From NCBI GenBank assembly GCA_023271515.1, contig JALPXQ010000023.1:1-16005 (forward strand): a DNA stretch of 16,005 nucleotides, read 5' to 3'. Source of the DNA: Dehalococcoidia bacterium. Lineage in GTDB: Bacteria; Chloroflexota; Dehalococcoidia; SZUA-161; SpSt-899. The notes beneath the pieces are model-generated. The model searched no databases, was not told where the DNA came from, and worked only from the letters and a program-made list of their open reading frames with translations. Made by a program: the position numbers and the translations under genes. How positions within the stretch are numbered: the stretch's first letter is position 1; every line of letters starts with the position of its first letter. Positions 1-6,757 of this stretch are shown in pieces.

Positions 1-61
1 CTGAGACGTGTTATACTTGAATCTGTGGAAGTCGTTGAAGACTTTCACCCTGGAGGTGAAA

Positions 62-1398
62 ATGCGTTTTGAGATAGTGCAGGGTAATGAACAACTTTCC
101 AGCCATTCAGGACTCGCTCTAGTAGGGGCGATATTGGACAGGACTAATATTCGGGAGCGATTAGATGCGGTGGTGCTGCCGGAACATCCATTTCCAGAGA
201 TCAGCCACGGTGAGGTGGCTACAGCCATGATTGGGCTTATTGGTGTGGGCAAGCCCGACTTCGATGCCATCGAGCCCTTCCGTAAGGACCCCTTCTTCGC
301 TCAGTCTCTGGGCCTGGATTCGGTGCCATCCAGCCCGACCCTCAGGCAGCGATTGGACAGCGCCAGGGGTGCCTTCAATGACATCATTCTGGAGGAATCT
401 GCTGGGGTAGTAGGACGGCTTGCCCCGGTGATCACCCCCTGCCACGGTAACTTGGTAGCGGTAGACATCGACGTGAGCCCGTTCGACAATTCTAAGACGA
501 AGAAGGAAGGTGTAAGCTGGACTTATAAGAAATTCGATGGCTATGCCCCCATCCTTGGCTATGTGGGGGAAGAGGGGTACCTGGCGAACCTGGAATTGCG
601 CGAAGTGACCATAGCCAGAAAGGGACAGAGGATTTTCTGAGGCGGACGCTGCGGAATGCCCGTGTGATGAGCGAGGCGACCTTTCTGGTGCGCATGGACT
701 CAGGCAATGACAGTCTGGGCAACATCAAGGTATGCCGAGAGGAGAAAGCCCACTATATCATCAAGCGCAATCTGCGTCGGGAGACGCCAGAGGAGTAGCT
801 GGAGATAGCCAGGGAGTGTGGAGAGATGGAGGAGCCACGGCCGGGGAAGCAAGTGTGGCGGGGCGAGCGCTATATTAAAAGGGGAGGTATTGCTGAACCG
901 CTAAGAATAGCATTCTGTGTGACGGTGCGAACGGTGGAGGCTGATGGGCAGGCGCTGTTAATGCCTAATGTGGAGGTAGAGACCTATTGGACCTCGCTTC
1001 CTGATGACCCAGGGACGGTGGTGAAGTTATACCAGGCACATGGAACCAGCGAGCAGTTCCACAGCGAGTTGAAGCCTGTCCTGAGCGAAGCCGAAGGGAC
1101 CGATCTGGACCTGGAACGATTGCCGTCGGGGAAATTCCAGACCAACGAGTTGGTGCTGCTTTTGGGAATGGTGGCCTACAACCTGTTGAGGTTGATTGGG
1201 CAGGAGAGCCTGCAGGAGGTGGATGCCCCCATTCGCAAGCAGGTTGCGCGGCGTCGGGTGCGCAGCGTGATGCAGGATCTGGTCTATCTGGCCTGCCGAT
1301 TGGTGAGACGTGCTCGGTGCCTCCGACTCTCGTTCGGGAGACACTGCCCTTGGTTTGACACCTGGCGGCGGGTATACTATCAATTTGCGCCCACCTGA
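62..1398 (+). pseudogene. IS1380-family transposase, broken by a frameshift, an amber stop and an insertion
   Basis: This was a DDE transposase of the IS1380 family. The ATG at 62 follows a GGAGGTG ribosome binding site at 52-58. The first frame runs to 640. It carries the family's N-terminal region, the segment VDIDVSPFDN with the first catalytic Asp, and an FDGYAPI motif. Adding one G near 605 turns the aberrant end into a family-like LREGDHSQKGTEDFL reading, so a single-base deletion is the simplest explanation. The second frame then runs on but meets TAG at 796-798 where the family has Trp. From 799 to 1398 it reads through the C-terminal region (FHSELK, LPSGKFQTNELVL, YNLLR). Eight extra codons at 1075-1098 interrupt the usual ELK-TDLDLERLPSGKF junction. 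With three lesions the gene is almost certainly dead. I could not identify the terminal inverted repeats, and the left end may lie outside the window. Family recognition is from remembered motifs. Confidence 0.85.
1075..1098. repeat. 24-bp interspersed repeat inserted in frame in the transposase
   Basis: Exactly eight codons (Pro-Val-Leu-Ser-Glu-Ala-Glu-Gly) separate ELK from TDLDLE, which are contiguous in IS1380 transposases. The core CCTGAGCGAAGCCGAAGG matches a short repeat that I recall being dispersed in many environmental bacterial genomes. The last bases of this window (CACCCTGAACGAAG, 15992-16005) look like the start of another member. Its length is a multiple of three, so it does not itself shift the frame. 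Confidence 0.55.
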
Positions 1399-1770
1399 TT
1401 GGTGGCAATAATGGCAGATCTGTATCGACCAAAAGAAGGGAGAGTTGGCGATCCCTAAAGGGGAGGTATCGCTGCTAAGTGAGAGAAACGGGGGATAGGA
1501 TGGATTGCGGCCTCATTTTCTCCGTTTTTCGATACCCATTAGTGAGTGTTGTCGATAAATCACTGCCATATAGAGGGAGAGACCCCCTAAAATAAGCAAT
1601 GAGGGCACTTGATAACCTTTTCCCCCTATGATATAGTGTATTTGGAAGCGATGGGCGGGTAAATCGTCCATTGCTTCACGGATTCAGGTCTATTTTCGGA
1701 ACAAAGGGTTGGTATCGAGTGGCATTCACCGAGGTTTTCGCCTGTTAAGGGTTTGTCTTCCGAAGGTGAG
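1399..1770. other. Gene-free stretch between the IS1380 remnant and repeat copy A
   Basis: I find no convincing coding frame here. The first ~100 bases probably include the right end of the IS1380 remnant. The only clear signal is the sigma70-like promoter at 1609-1637. The last ~35 bases (from about 1735) may already belong to the duplicated sequence, because they align weakly with the bases from about 2845. Confidence 0.4.
1609..1637 (+). promoter_or_regulatory. Sigma70-like promoter with extended -10
   Basis: TTGATA at 1609-1614 and TATAGT at 1632-1637 are separated by exactly 17 bases. TGA precedes the -10 box (1629-1631), giving a TGn extended -10. Transcription would start near 1644, leaving a leader of roughly 360 nt before the GTG start at 2004. 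That leader would include all of repeat copy A. Confidence 0.5.
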
Positions 1771-1990
1771 AAAAGACCAGTGGATATTCTCGAAGGTCTT
1801 GACAGGGTGGTTGGGCTTGGGCTTCAGCGAAGCTTCATAGGTGGTGAAGATAAGCTAATTTGCTGTCTTCATAAGGAACGTCCAGTCTTGGTTGCTCAAT
1901 TTTAGCACAATAGCTGGCAGCGAAGAAAGGATAATAGAGGCGGGCTAGCCCAAAATTTGAAGCTAACAATGGGGGCTTCTCAAAACTAAA
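1771..1990 (-). pseudogene. Repeat copy A: decayed copy of a small minus-strand reading frame
   Basis: This segment aligns with 2882-3100 without a gap for its first 200 bases (154/200 identical by hand count). A one-base indel follows near the right end. Read on the minus strand in the frame of the 87-codon ORF of copy B, it gives a matching peptide with blocks such as VLKLSNQ, LIFTTYEASLK and ENIHWSF. Two in-frame stops (both TAG) break it. Differences between the copies fall more often on third codon positions (16) than on first (10) or second (8), as expected if the sequence was once translated. I do not recognise the family. It could instead be a conserved leader or structured element read in the other direction. 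Confidence 0.4.
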
Positions 1991-2003
1991 AGGGGGGATT
2001 ATT

Positions 2004-2483
2004 GTGCCAACAAAAGTGAAGTTTGTCCAATATGGTGAGCAAGCAAAAGTAAAAATCGTAAGCTATGGCGAAGACATGCAGGTGACCCCTGTGGACTATG
2101 GCGAGGAAATGAAAGTGAAATCCGTCGACTGGGGGGAAGACTTCAAGGTTAAGATCGTTAAAGAAGGTTGCGTTATCACCAGTGCCTGTATTGAAGCTAA
2201 GGGTTTACCGGATGACTGCTCTGAGTTGAATATCGTGAGAGCATTCCGGGATAGTTATATAAAATCGTTACCTAAAGGCAACGAACTCCTTCACGAATAC
2301 TACGAAGTTGCGCCGCAGATTGTATCAGGAATAAACAGGGCAGCAAATCCAAAAGAGATATACTCCAACCTCTATGAACAGCTACTATCAACCATTGAAA
2401 TGATCGAGCAAGGAAAAGAGGATGAGGTCCTTAAACACTATTTCAGAATCCTCAATGAGTTAAAGCAGAGATACTTACACTAA
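2004..2483 (+). CDS. CFI-box-like protein with five N-terminal 11-residue repeats
   Basis: A 159-residue protein with a GTG start, preceded by a purine-rich AGGGGGG at 1991-1997. Residues 3-54 are five imperfect 11-residue units of the form KVKxVxYGEx(M/F). They look like short beta strands joined by acidic turns, reminiscent of the strand repeats of DUF6150-type knotted domains, although those repeats are usually longer. From Cys56 the sequence reads CVITSACIEAKGLPDDC, then FRD (81-83) and EYYEVAP (98-104), and ends in an amphipathic helical segment to residue 158. This matches the CFI-box C-terminal module (Cys-Phe-Ile...FRD...YY), which caps many otherwise unrelated bacterial proteins. There is no signal peptide or membrane segment, so it is probably cytoplasmic. 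The biochemical role is unknown. The upstream leader contains repeat copy A. Family assignment is from motif memory and moderately secure; the repeats are seen directly. Confidence 0.75.
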   Translation: MPTKVKFVQYGEQAKVKIVSYGEDMQVTPVDYGEEMKVKSVDWGEDFKVKIVKEGCVITSACIEAKGLPDDCSELNIVRAFRDSYIKSLPKGNELLHEYYEVAPQIVSGINRAANPKEIYSNLYEQLLSTIEMIEQGKEDEVLKHYFRILNELKQRYLH

Positions 2484-2881
2484 GAAGCGAACCCATAACA
2501 AAACATAACGCTGATCAAGAGTATCTTACCAAGCGACTAGCCATTGCTGGCGAGAGCGGACAGGTCCGGACTGGCATGCGTGGAGGATATCAATGAACAA
2601 CTTGGACTCTTTTCCAAAACAGTCGAGCTACATCTACCCTTATGTGAGAAGGCGATTGGCCATGCTTTCTTACTCAATCTGCTATGCATAGCAACAGAAT
2701 TTGGAGAGGGCTTTAAAAGAAATCTCCGGAGATGCAGTTATTGCCTGAGGCACATACGAATTTCAATAGTTCCTATGCTTGGCAGAGGGGCGAAGCTCCT
2801 TTAAAATCCCAGGGATGATCGCTTTTTAGGGTGTTTCAAGGGGAAAATCGCCCTGATGATGATGTTTGCCAGAGAGTGGAT
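2484..2881. other. Gap with at most a broken small ORF
   Basis: About 400 bases without a supportable intact gene. The best candidate starts at ATG 2593 behind GGAGG (2582-2586). It reads 32 codons to TAG at 2689-2691 and then continues in the same frame to TGA at 2746-2748, so it may be a ~51-residue gene with an amber mutation. I do not recognise the product. ACATAACGCT at 2503-2512 is the reverse complement of the ten bases at 7306-7315, inside the attC-like element, but I found no matching right arm here. Confidence 0.25.
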
Positions 2882-3064
2882 AAAAGACCAATGGATATTG
2901 TCGGAGGGTTTCATAGGCTCGTTGGGATTGAGTTGCAGCGAAGCTGCATAGGTGGTGAAGGTGAGCCGATTTGCTGCTTTGATAAGCAGCCTGCACCGCT
3001 GTTTGCTTAATTTTACCACAGTAGCTGGAGGTGAAAAAAGGAAAACCGAGGCTGGAAAGCCCAA
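2801..3064 (-). CDS. Small hypothetical protein encoded by repeat copy B
   Basis: An 87-codon frame on the minus strand with a TTG start at 3064. No convincing ribosome binding site is visible, so translation is uncertain. It lies mostly over copy B of the duplicated sequence (2882-3100). In copy A the same frame is conserved but has two stops. The conserved core reads roughly KLSxQ...LIKAANRLTFTTY, then ASLQLNPNEP and DNIHWSF. I recognise no domain. The tail beyond DNIHWSF is a hydrophobic stretch ending in basic residues. Support for coding comes only from the gap-free alignment and third-position bias between copies. It may be a remnant of something larger, or an antisense shadow of a structured leader for the ankyrin gene. 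Confidence 0.35.
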   Translation of the reverse strand: MGFPASVFLFSPPATVVKLSKQRCRLLIKAANRLTFTTYAASLQLNPNEPMKPSDNIHWSFIHSLANIIIRAIFPLKHPKKRSSLGF

Positions 3065-3100
3065 ATTCTGAAGCTAAAAATGGGGTCTTTCAAAACTAAA
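2882..3100. repeat. Repeat copy B, partner of 1771-1990
   Basis: It is about 77% identical to 1771-1990 by hand alignment, in the same orientation, 1,111 bases downstream. Both copies end in CAAAACTAAA. A perfect 6-bp hairpin, TGCAGC-GAA-GCTGCA, lies near 2934-2948. The corresponding place in copy A forms a different 5-bp stem (GCTTC-AGC-GAAGC). Each copy lies upstream of a plus-strand gene (2004 and 3212). Confidence 0.85.
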
Positions 3101-3128
3101 CAGCCTCGATTTGCATTGGAGGTGAAGA

Positions 3129-3194
3129 TTGCCAAGGCCGGTTGAAGTGAATCTGAGCTTGAACCTAGGGGAAAAATTAAACGGGGTCGCATAA
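3129..3194 (+). CDS. Possible 21-residue leader peptide or gene-start remnant
   Basis: TTG at 3129 sits just behind GGAGGTG (3119-3125). It opens a 21-codon frame beginning MPRPVEVNL and ending in TAA at 3192-3194, 17 bases before the ankyrin-gene ATG. It occupies the same place after repeat copy B as the GTG start of the 2004 gene (MPTKVKF) does after copy A. It may be a decayed copy of that gene's start, or a leader peptide. The similarity is short and could be chance. Confidence 0.2.
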   Translation: MPRPVEVNLSLNLGEKLNGVA

Positions 3195-3211
3195 ATTAAG
3201 GAGGTGTAAAA

Positions 3212-3832
3212 ATGGGAATATTTGACGGGCTATTTGGAAAAAAGAGTAAAGCTGACGGCTTAGCTTTGATAGATGCTGCGAAAGAAGGGGATACTGAAAC
3301 GGTAAAGATACTGCTGGCTAGGGGCGCTGACGTCAATGCGAAAGATAAAGATGGTTGGACAGCCTTGATACTTGCTGCGGGGAAAGGGCATACTGAAATC
3401 GCAGAGACGCTGCTAGCTAGGGGCGCTGATGTCAATGCGAAAGACAAAGCCGGTTGGACAGCCTTGATGTTTGCTGCGTATGGAGGGCATACTGAAATCG
3501 TAGAGATGCTGCTGGCTAAGGCTGCTGATGTCAATGAGAAATGCGAAGATGGTGTGACAGCCTTGAGCATTGCGGCGATCAAAGGGCGTACTGAAACCAT
3601 GAAGATGCTGCTGGCCAAGGGCGCAGATGTCAATGAGAAATGCGAAGATGGTGGGACAGCCTTGATGTTTGCGGCCTTGTACGGGCATACTGAAACCGTA
3701 GAGATGCTGGCGACTAAGGGTGCTGACGTCAATGCGAAAAACACAGAGGGTGAGACAGCGTTGATGCTTGCGACGCACAAGGGGCATACTAGAATCATCC
3801 GCTTGCTAAAACAAGCTGGTGCCAAGGAGTGA
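3212..3832 (+). CDS. Ankyrin-repeat protein
   Basis: A 206-residue protein starting at ATG 3212 behind a strong AAGGAGGTG site (3199-3207). After a short N-terminal segment (MGIFDGLFGKK) it consists almost wholly of ankyrin repeats with a 33-residue period. They start near residues 15, 47, 80, 113, 146 and 179. Each carries the usual signatures: DGxTALMxAAxxGHTE, then VExLLAKGADVN. Ankyrin arrays bind partner proteins, and no enzymatic domain is fused here, so its partner cannot be inferred. There is no signal peptide. The third and fourth units share a nearly identical stretch of DNA around the ADVNEKCEDG segment (about 3527-3567 and 3623-3663), pointing to recent repeat homogenisation. Repeat copy B precedes it, as copy A precedes the gene at 2004. 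An open minus-strand frame over the whole gene is a by-product of the repeats. Confidence 0.9.
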   Translation: MGIFDGLFGKKSKADGLALIDAAKEGDTETVKILLARGADVNAKDKDGWTALILAAGKGHTEIAETLLARGADVNAKDKAGWTALMFAAYGGHTEIVEMLLAKAADVNEKCEDGVTALSIAAIKGRTETMKMLLAKGADVNEKCEDGGTALMFAALYGHTETVEMLATKGADVNAKNTEGETALMLATHKGHTRIIRLLKQAGAKE

Positions 3833-4063
3833 CCAACTTTTGCACTGGGTTTGGTCTGGAGTGTTAATACTTGAGTAGATTAGAAGTCGAGAGGCAAAAA
3901 TGGAGAGTGAGGAGAAATATAATTTATGGCGGCCCTGCAAAAAGCAAACTCTGGGCCAATTTGTCACCTGATTTAGCTTCAGGAAAAGGCACTAATATGG
4001 TCGGTTTTTCACCTTTTTACAGTAACGCCATAAATGATTTCAAAGAGGTAAACAAACAGATGA
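3833..4063. other. Intergenic DNA before the IS21 element
   Basis: No supported gene. An open plus-strand frame crosses into the terminal repeats of the IS21 element, has no ribosome binding site and resembles no protein I know. The left boundary of the insertion sequence lies somewhere in or just after this stretch, but I could not fix the exact end or a target duplication by eye. Confidence 0.4.
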
Positions 4064-4113
4064 AATCGGCACAATCGGGGACTGGTATGGTGGAGTTGCC
4101 GGTTTCGGTGAAA

Positions 4114-4166
4114 TCGGCCACCGGTCTCGCTCCAAATCGGCCACCGTTTCGGGGAATTCGGCCACC
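4114..4166. repeat. Left-end transposase-binding repeats of the IS21 element
   Basis: Three TCGGCCACC motifs start at about 4114, 4137 and 4158 (spacing 23 and 21). The second is preceded by GCTCCAAA, so it mirrors GGTGGCCGATTTGCTCC of the right end. IS21-family ends typically carry such multiple binding sites. Confidence 0.7.
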
Positions 4167-4205
4167 CCTGTCCGGTGGGTGGAGCAGTGCCGGGACTAGT
4201 TTAGT

Positions 4206-5009
4206 TTAGCTCATGTTAACGTCGTCTGCAAGTTTCCCTCCTTTCCCATTTTTCTGATTTTCTACCGGGGTGGCGGCGCGTCCATCCTGGTTCCTGCGCA
4301 TGGAATCGCCTCTGAGCTCTATCTTATAGGTATTGTGGAACAGGCGGTCACAGATGGCATCGGCCAGGGTTGGGTCACCGATATTGGGGTGCCAGTCACA
4401 GGTGGGACACTGACTGGTAATGGCAGTGGCGCCTGCCTGGTAGCGGTCTTCCACAATTTCCAGCAGGTCCCGGCGCTCCCAATCTGTGAGAGGGGTAAGC
4501 AGAAAGTCATCGATAATGAGTAGCTGTACCCTGGCCAGCCTGGTGAGGGTCTTCAGGTGTGAGCCGTCTCCCCGGCTTTGCTGAAGGCTCTCAAAGAGTC
4601 GGGGCGCTCGTACATAAAGCACCGTATAGCCGGTCCGGGCAGCGAAGTTACCCAGGGCACAGGCAAGGTATGATTTCCCGATACCGGTGGGACCGGTGAT
4701 GAGCACATTGCGGTGGGCGTCCAGCCAGCGGGTACTCGATAGCTCCAGCATCACCTGTTTACTCAAGCCCCGGGGATGGCGGTAGTCGATGTCCTCCAGA
4801 CAGGCCGGCTGACGAAGTCTGGCGTTTCTAAGCAGGCGCTTGAGCCGCTGATTGTCACGGTAGGTCTTCTCATCCTGGACCAGCAGCCCAATAAACTCGG
4901 CATGGGAGAGCTCGGCATGAGGGGGGCTATTGAGTCGCTCCTCAAAGCCCTTAGCCATGCCAAAGAGCTTCAGAGAGTTGAGAGTAGCAATGGTCTGTTC
5001 GTTAAGCAT
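4206..5009 (-). CDS. istB: IS21-family transposition helper ATPase IstB
   Basis: A 267-residue AAA+/DnaA-like ATPase that assists the IstA transposase in target capture and strand transfer. The start chosen is the ATG at 5009 (MLNEQTIATL), because it overlaps the istA stop by 8 bases (ATGCTTAA). This is the usual translational coupling in IS21 elements, and GGAGGG lies just upstream. A longer upstream frame is open but would run far into istA. Walker A is GPTGIGKS at residues 106-113 and Walker B is LLIIDDF at 163-169. TSQ at 198-200 and the DAICDRLFH box at 217-225 are typical of the family. The length is normal for IstB, and nothing suggests inactivation. Confidence 0.93.
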   Translation of the reverse strand: MLNEQTIATLNSLKLFGMAKGFEERLNSPPHAELSHAEFIGLLVQDEKTYRDNQRLKRLLRNARLRQPACLEDIDYRHPRGLSKQVMLELSSTRWLDAHRNVLITGPTGIGKSYLACALGNFAARTGYTVLYVRAPRLFESLQQSRGDGSHLKTLTRLARVQLLIIDDFLLTPLTDWERRDLLEIVEDRYQAGATAITSQCPTCDWHPNIGDPTLADAICDRLFHNTYKIELRGDSMRRNQDGRAATPVENQKNGKGGKLADDVNMS

Positions 5010-6579
5010 GGTTTCCCTCCTGATTGAAAGTCGTGTAATATTCCCTGCCCCTGATGTTGCTGTGCAGCGGCAGGCTCGCCTGGCGGGGTGGTTCTTCAAT
5101 GTTTGCCTGACAGTCAAGACCGGCGGCCAGAATGGCGCGCACCGACCTATAGGAGCAAGTATTGTATTTGAGGGCCCGCTCCGCTGCTGCCTCGAGCCGC
5201 TCCGGATCATATTGCTGGCCGAGACGCAGGATGCCTAGGCAGGCTCGGTAGCCCTGCTCCGGATAGGTGCGCGCCGCCATGATTTTCTCCACCAGCTGAA
5301 CAGTAGCGGTTCCAGTCTTGGACGCCCACTGGGTGAAGCGAGACGGGCTCCACTCGGCATACTTACGGTGCTCCGGCGGCATGTGCTCTTTAAGAGTGGT
5401 ATGAGTTCCCCGGACATAAGACCGGGGATGAGCTGCTACCCTAACGCCCTTGTGAAAAGCCTCCATGGTGGTGGCGGTGAGCCTGACATCAAGCTTCTCT
5501 TTCAACAGTTGATAAGGGACGCTGTAGTAGTGATGGTCCACCTCGATGTGGTAGTCAATATTGACCCTTGCCTTGCGCCATTCGGCATATTCATAAGGTC
5601 TCTGGGGCAAAGGCAGGGCACTGGGGTGGTCGATGGTCTCAAACAGCTCCCGGCGTGACTTACCCAGCCGGCGCAACGGACGAGTGTTGAGGCGCTCCAG
5701 GCACTCATGGATAGCGGCATTAAGCTCCTCCAGACTAAAGAAGGTTCGGTGGCGTAATACCGCCAGTATCCATCTCTGGGCAATGAGCACGCCAGCCTCG
5801 ACCTTGGCCTTGTCCCTCGCCTTGCGCGGACGCGCCGGCAGTACCGCGCAGCCGTAGTGCTGGGCCATATTGGCATAGGTTGGATTTAGCTCCGGCTCAT
5901 AAAAGCATGGGTTTTTTACCCCGCTCTTTAGATTGTCCGGCACCAGCAGCCGCGGCACACAGCCAAAATACCGGAAAGCCCTCACATGGGAGCCAACCCA
6001 GTTTGGCAGCGTCTGGGATAGGGTCGCCTCGGCATAGGTATAGTTAGAAGCTCCCCAGACGGCCACAAATAGTTGGGTGGGGATTAGCTCACCGGTCGCC
6101 AGGTCGACGATAGCCAGGCCATTGGAGTAGTCGATAAATACCTTCTCTCCAGCCCGGTGCTCCTGGCGCATGCAGTAATCAAGCTTATCGCGCCAGCGCC
6201 GATAATACTCGCAGAACTGGGTGTACTGGTAGCCATCTGGGTGCTTCTCCTTGTACTCCAGCCACAGCTGGGTCAGTGTCAGGTTAACGTTGCGGTAGCG
6301 GCGAAGCTCTCTGTAGATGTACTCGCAGTCCGGCGGCGGGCGGTGGCCCGAACTCGGTACATGCTCGGTGGGAAAGAGACAGGCTTCCAGTTCAGTGTCG
6401 CTGAGCTCAGCTGCCTCAGGCCAGCCCAACCCCGCTGCTCTGGCCCTCCTCAGATAATCACCGACAGTGCTCCGGGCGACATTGCAGCTATGGGCTATCT
6501 CCCGCTTGGAAAGACCACAGGCATACTTTAAACGTAGAACCTCTTTTATCTTGCGCACAGGCAACCTCCTGTTGGCCAT
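5002..6579 (-). CDS. istA: IS21-family transposase IstA
   Basis: A 525-residue DDE transposase. The ATG at 6579 is preceded by AAGGAGGTG at good spacing. The N-terminus carries a helix-turn-helix (about residues 8-45, with GLSKREIAHSCNVARSTVGDY). The catalytic core shows FIDYSNG (D150), VPDNLKSGV (D215) and KAKVEAGV (E261), all at expected places. The C-terminal region includes the SVPYQLL segment usual for IstA. It ends in TAA at 5004-5002, overlapping istB. It binds the repeated terminal motifs and carries out strand cleavage and joining with IstB. Length and motifs suggest a functional enzyme. Confidence 0.95.
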   Translation of the reverse strand: MANRRLPVRKIKEVLRLKYACGLSKREIAHSCNVARSTVGDYLRRARAAGLGWPEAAELSDTELEACLFPTEHVPSSGHRPPPDCEYIYRELRRYRNVNLTLTQLWLEYKEKHPDGYQYTQFCEYYRRWRDKLDYCMRQEHRAGEKVFIDYSNGLAIVDLATGELIPTQLFVAVWGASNYTYAEATLSQTLPNWVGSHVRAFRYFGCVPRLLVPDNLKSGVKNPCFYEPELNPTYANMAQHYGCAVLPARPRKARDKAKVEAGVLIAQRWILAVLRHRTFFSLEELNAAIHECLERLNTRPLRRLGKSRRELFETIDHPSALPLPQRPYEYAEWRKARVNIDYHIEVDHHYYSVPYQLLKEKLDVRLTATTMEAFHKGVRVAAHPRSYVRGTHTTLKEHMPPEHRKYAEWSPSRFTQWASKTGTATVQLVEKIMAARTYPEQGYRACLGILRLGQQYDPERLEAAAERALKYNTCSYRSVRAILAAGLDCQANIEEPPRQASLPLHSNIRGREYYTTFNQEGNHA

Positions 6580-6628
6580 AAAATCACCTCCTTAAAGCGA
6601 TTTTATGGCTTTCGGTTGCCCGGCACTA

Positions 6629-6638
6629 CCCCCCCCCC
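6629..6638. repeat. Ten-C homopolymer tract
   Basis: Ten consecutive C residues lie between istA and the right terminal repeats. Such tracts slip during replication and sequencing, so the length may vary or be an assembly estimate. Confidence 0.6.
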
Positions 6639-6675
6639 GACAGTCCCCAGACCTACCATCCAGGCTTATCCTGGG

Positions 6676-6757
6676 TGGCCGGTTTGCTCCGTTAAGATGG
6701 CCGGTTTGCTCCGTCGGGGTGGCCGATTTGCTCCGAGACGCCGGCCGATTTGCTCCG
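6676..6757. repeat. Right-end repeats of the IS21 element, four copies at 22-bp period
   Basis: Sixteen-base copies start at 6676, 6698, 6720 and 6742, exactly 22 bp apart. The first two read TGGCCGGTTTGCTCCG, the third TGGCCGATTTGCTCCG, and the fourth differs from the third only at its first base. They are inverted relative to the left-end motifs. The constant spacing of about two helical turns suggests binding sites on one face of the DNA. Confidence 0.9.

Larger units (their letters stand above)
4064..6757 (-). mobile_element. IS21-family insertion sequence (istA-istB plus terminal repeat arrays)
   Basis: The two-gene istA/istB operon on the minus strand is flanked by inverted arrays of the same motif. 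The right end has four copies of GGCCG(G/A)TTTGCTCCG. The left end has TCGGCCACC motifs in inverse orientation at 4114, 4137 and 4158, and a weaker one (ATCGGCAC) at about 4066. The span given is approximate and set by the outermost repeats. Both genes are full length with active-site motifs intact, so the element may still move. Confidence 0.85.

Noticed and set aside
826..1398. The 190-codon frame as an independent small transposase
   Set aside because: It is the in-frame continuation of the IS1380 gene after an amber codon and starts in the middle of the transposase fold.
2503..2512. ACATAACGCT as the left box of a second attC site
   Set aside because: No complementary GTTRRRY box or palindrome follows within 150 bases.
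2544..2804. Plus-strand frame of 86 codons between the repeat copies
   Set aside because: It has a TTG start with no ribosome binding site and atypical composition. The better candidate in this gap is the broken frame from ATG 2593.
3196..3825. Open minus-strand frame of 209 codons across the ankyrin gene
   Set aside because: It is the mirror of the repeated plus-strand codons. It has no ribosome binding site and its product is low-complexity; the plus-strand ankyrin signature is unambiguous.
3871..4209. Plus-strand frame of 112 codons before istB
   Set aside because: It runs into the terminal repeats of the IS21 element, starts at TTG without a ribosome binding site and has no recognisable motif.
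6676..6757. The 22-bp periodic repeats as a CRISPR array
   Set aside because: Units are 16 bp with 6-base gaps, too short for repeats and spacers, and they sit at the end of an IS21 element with inverted counterparts at the other end.
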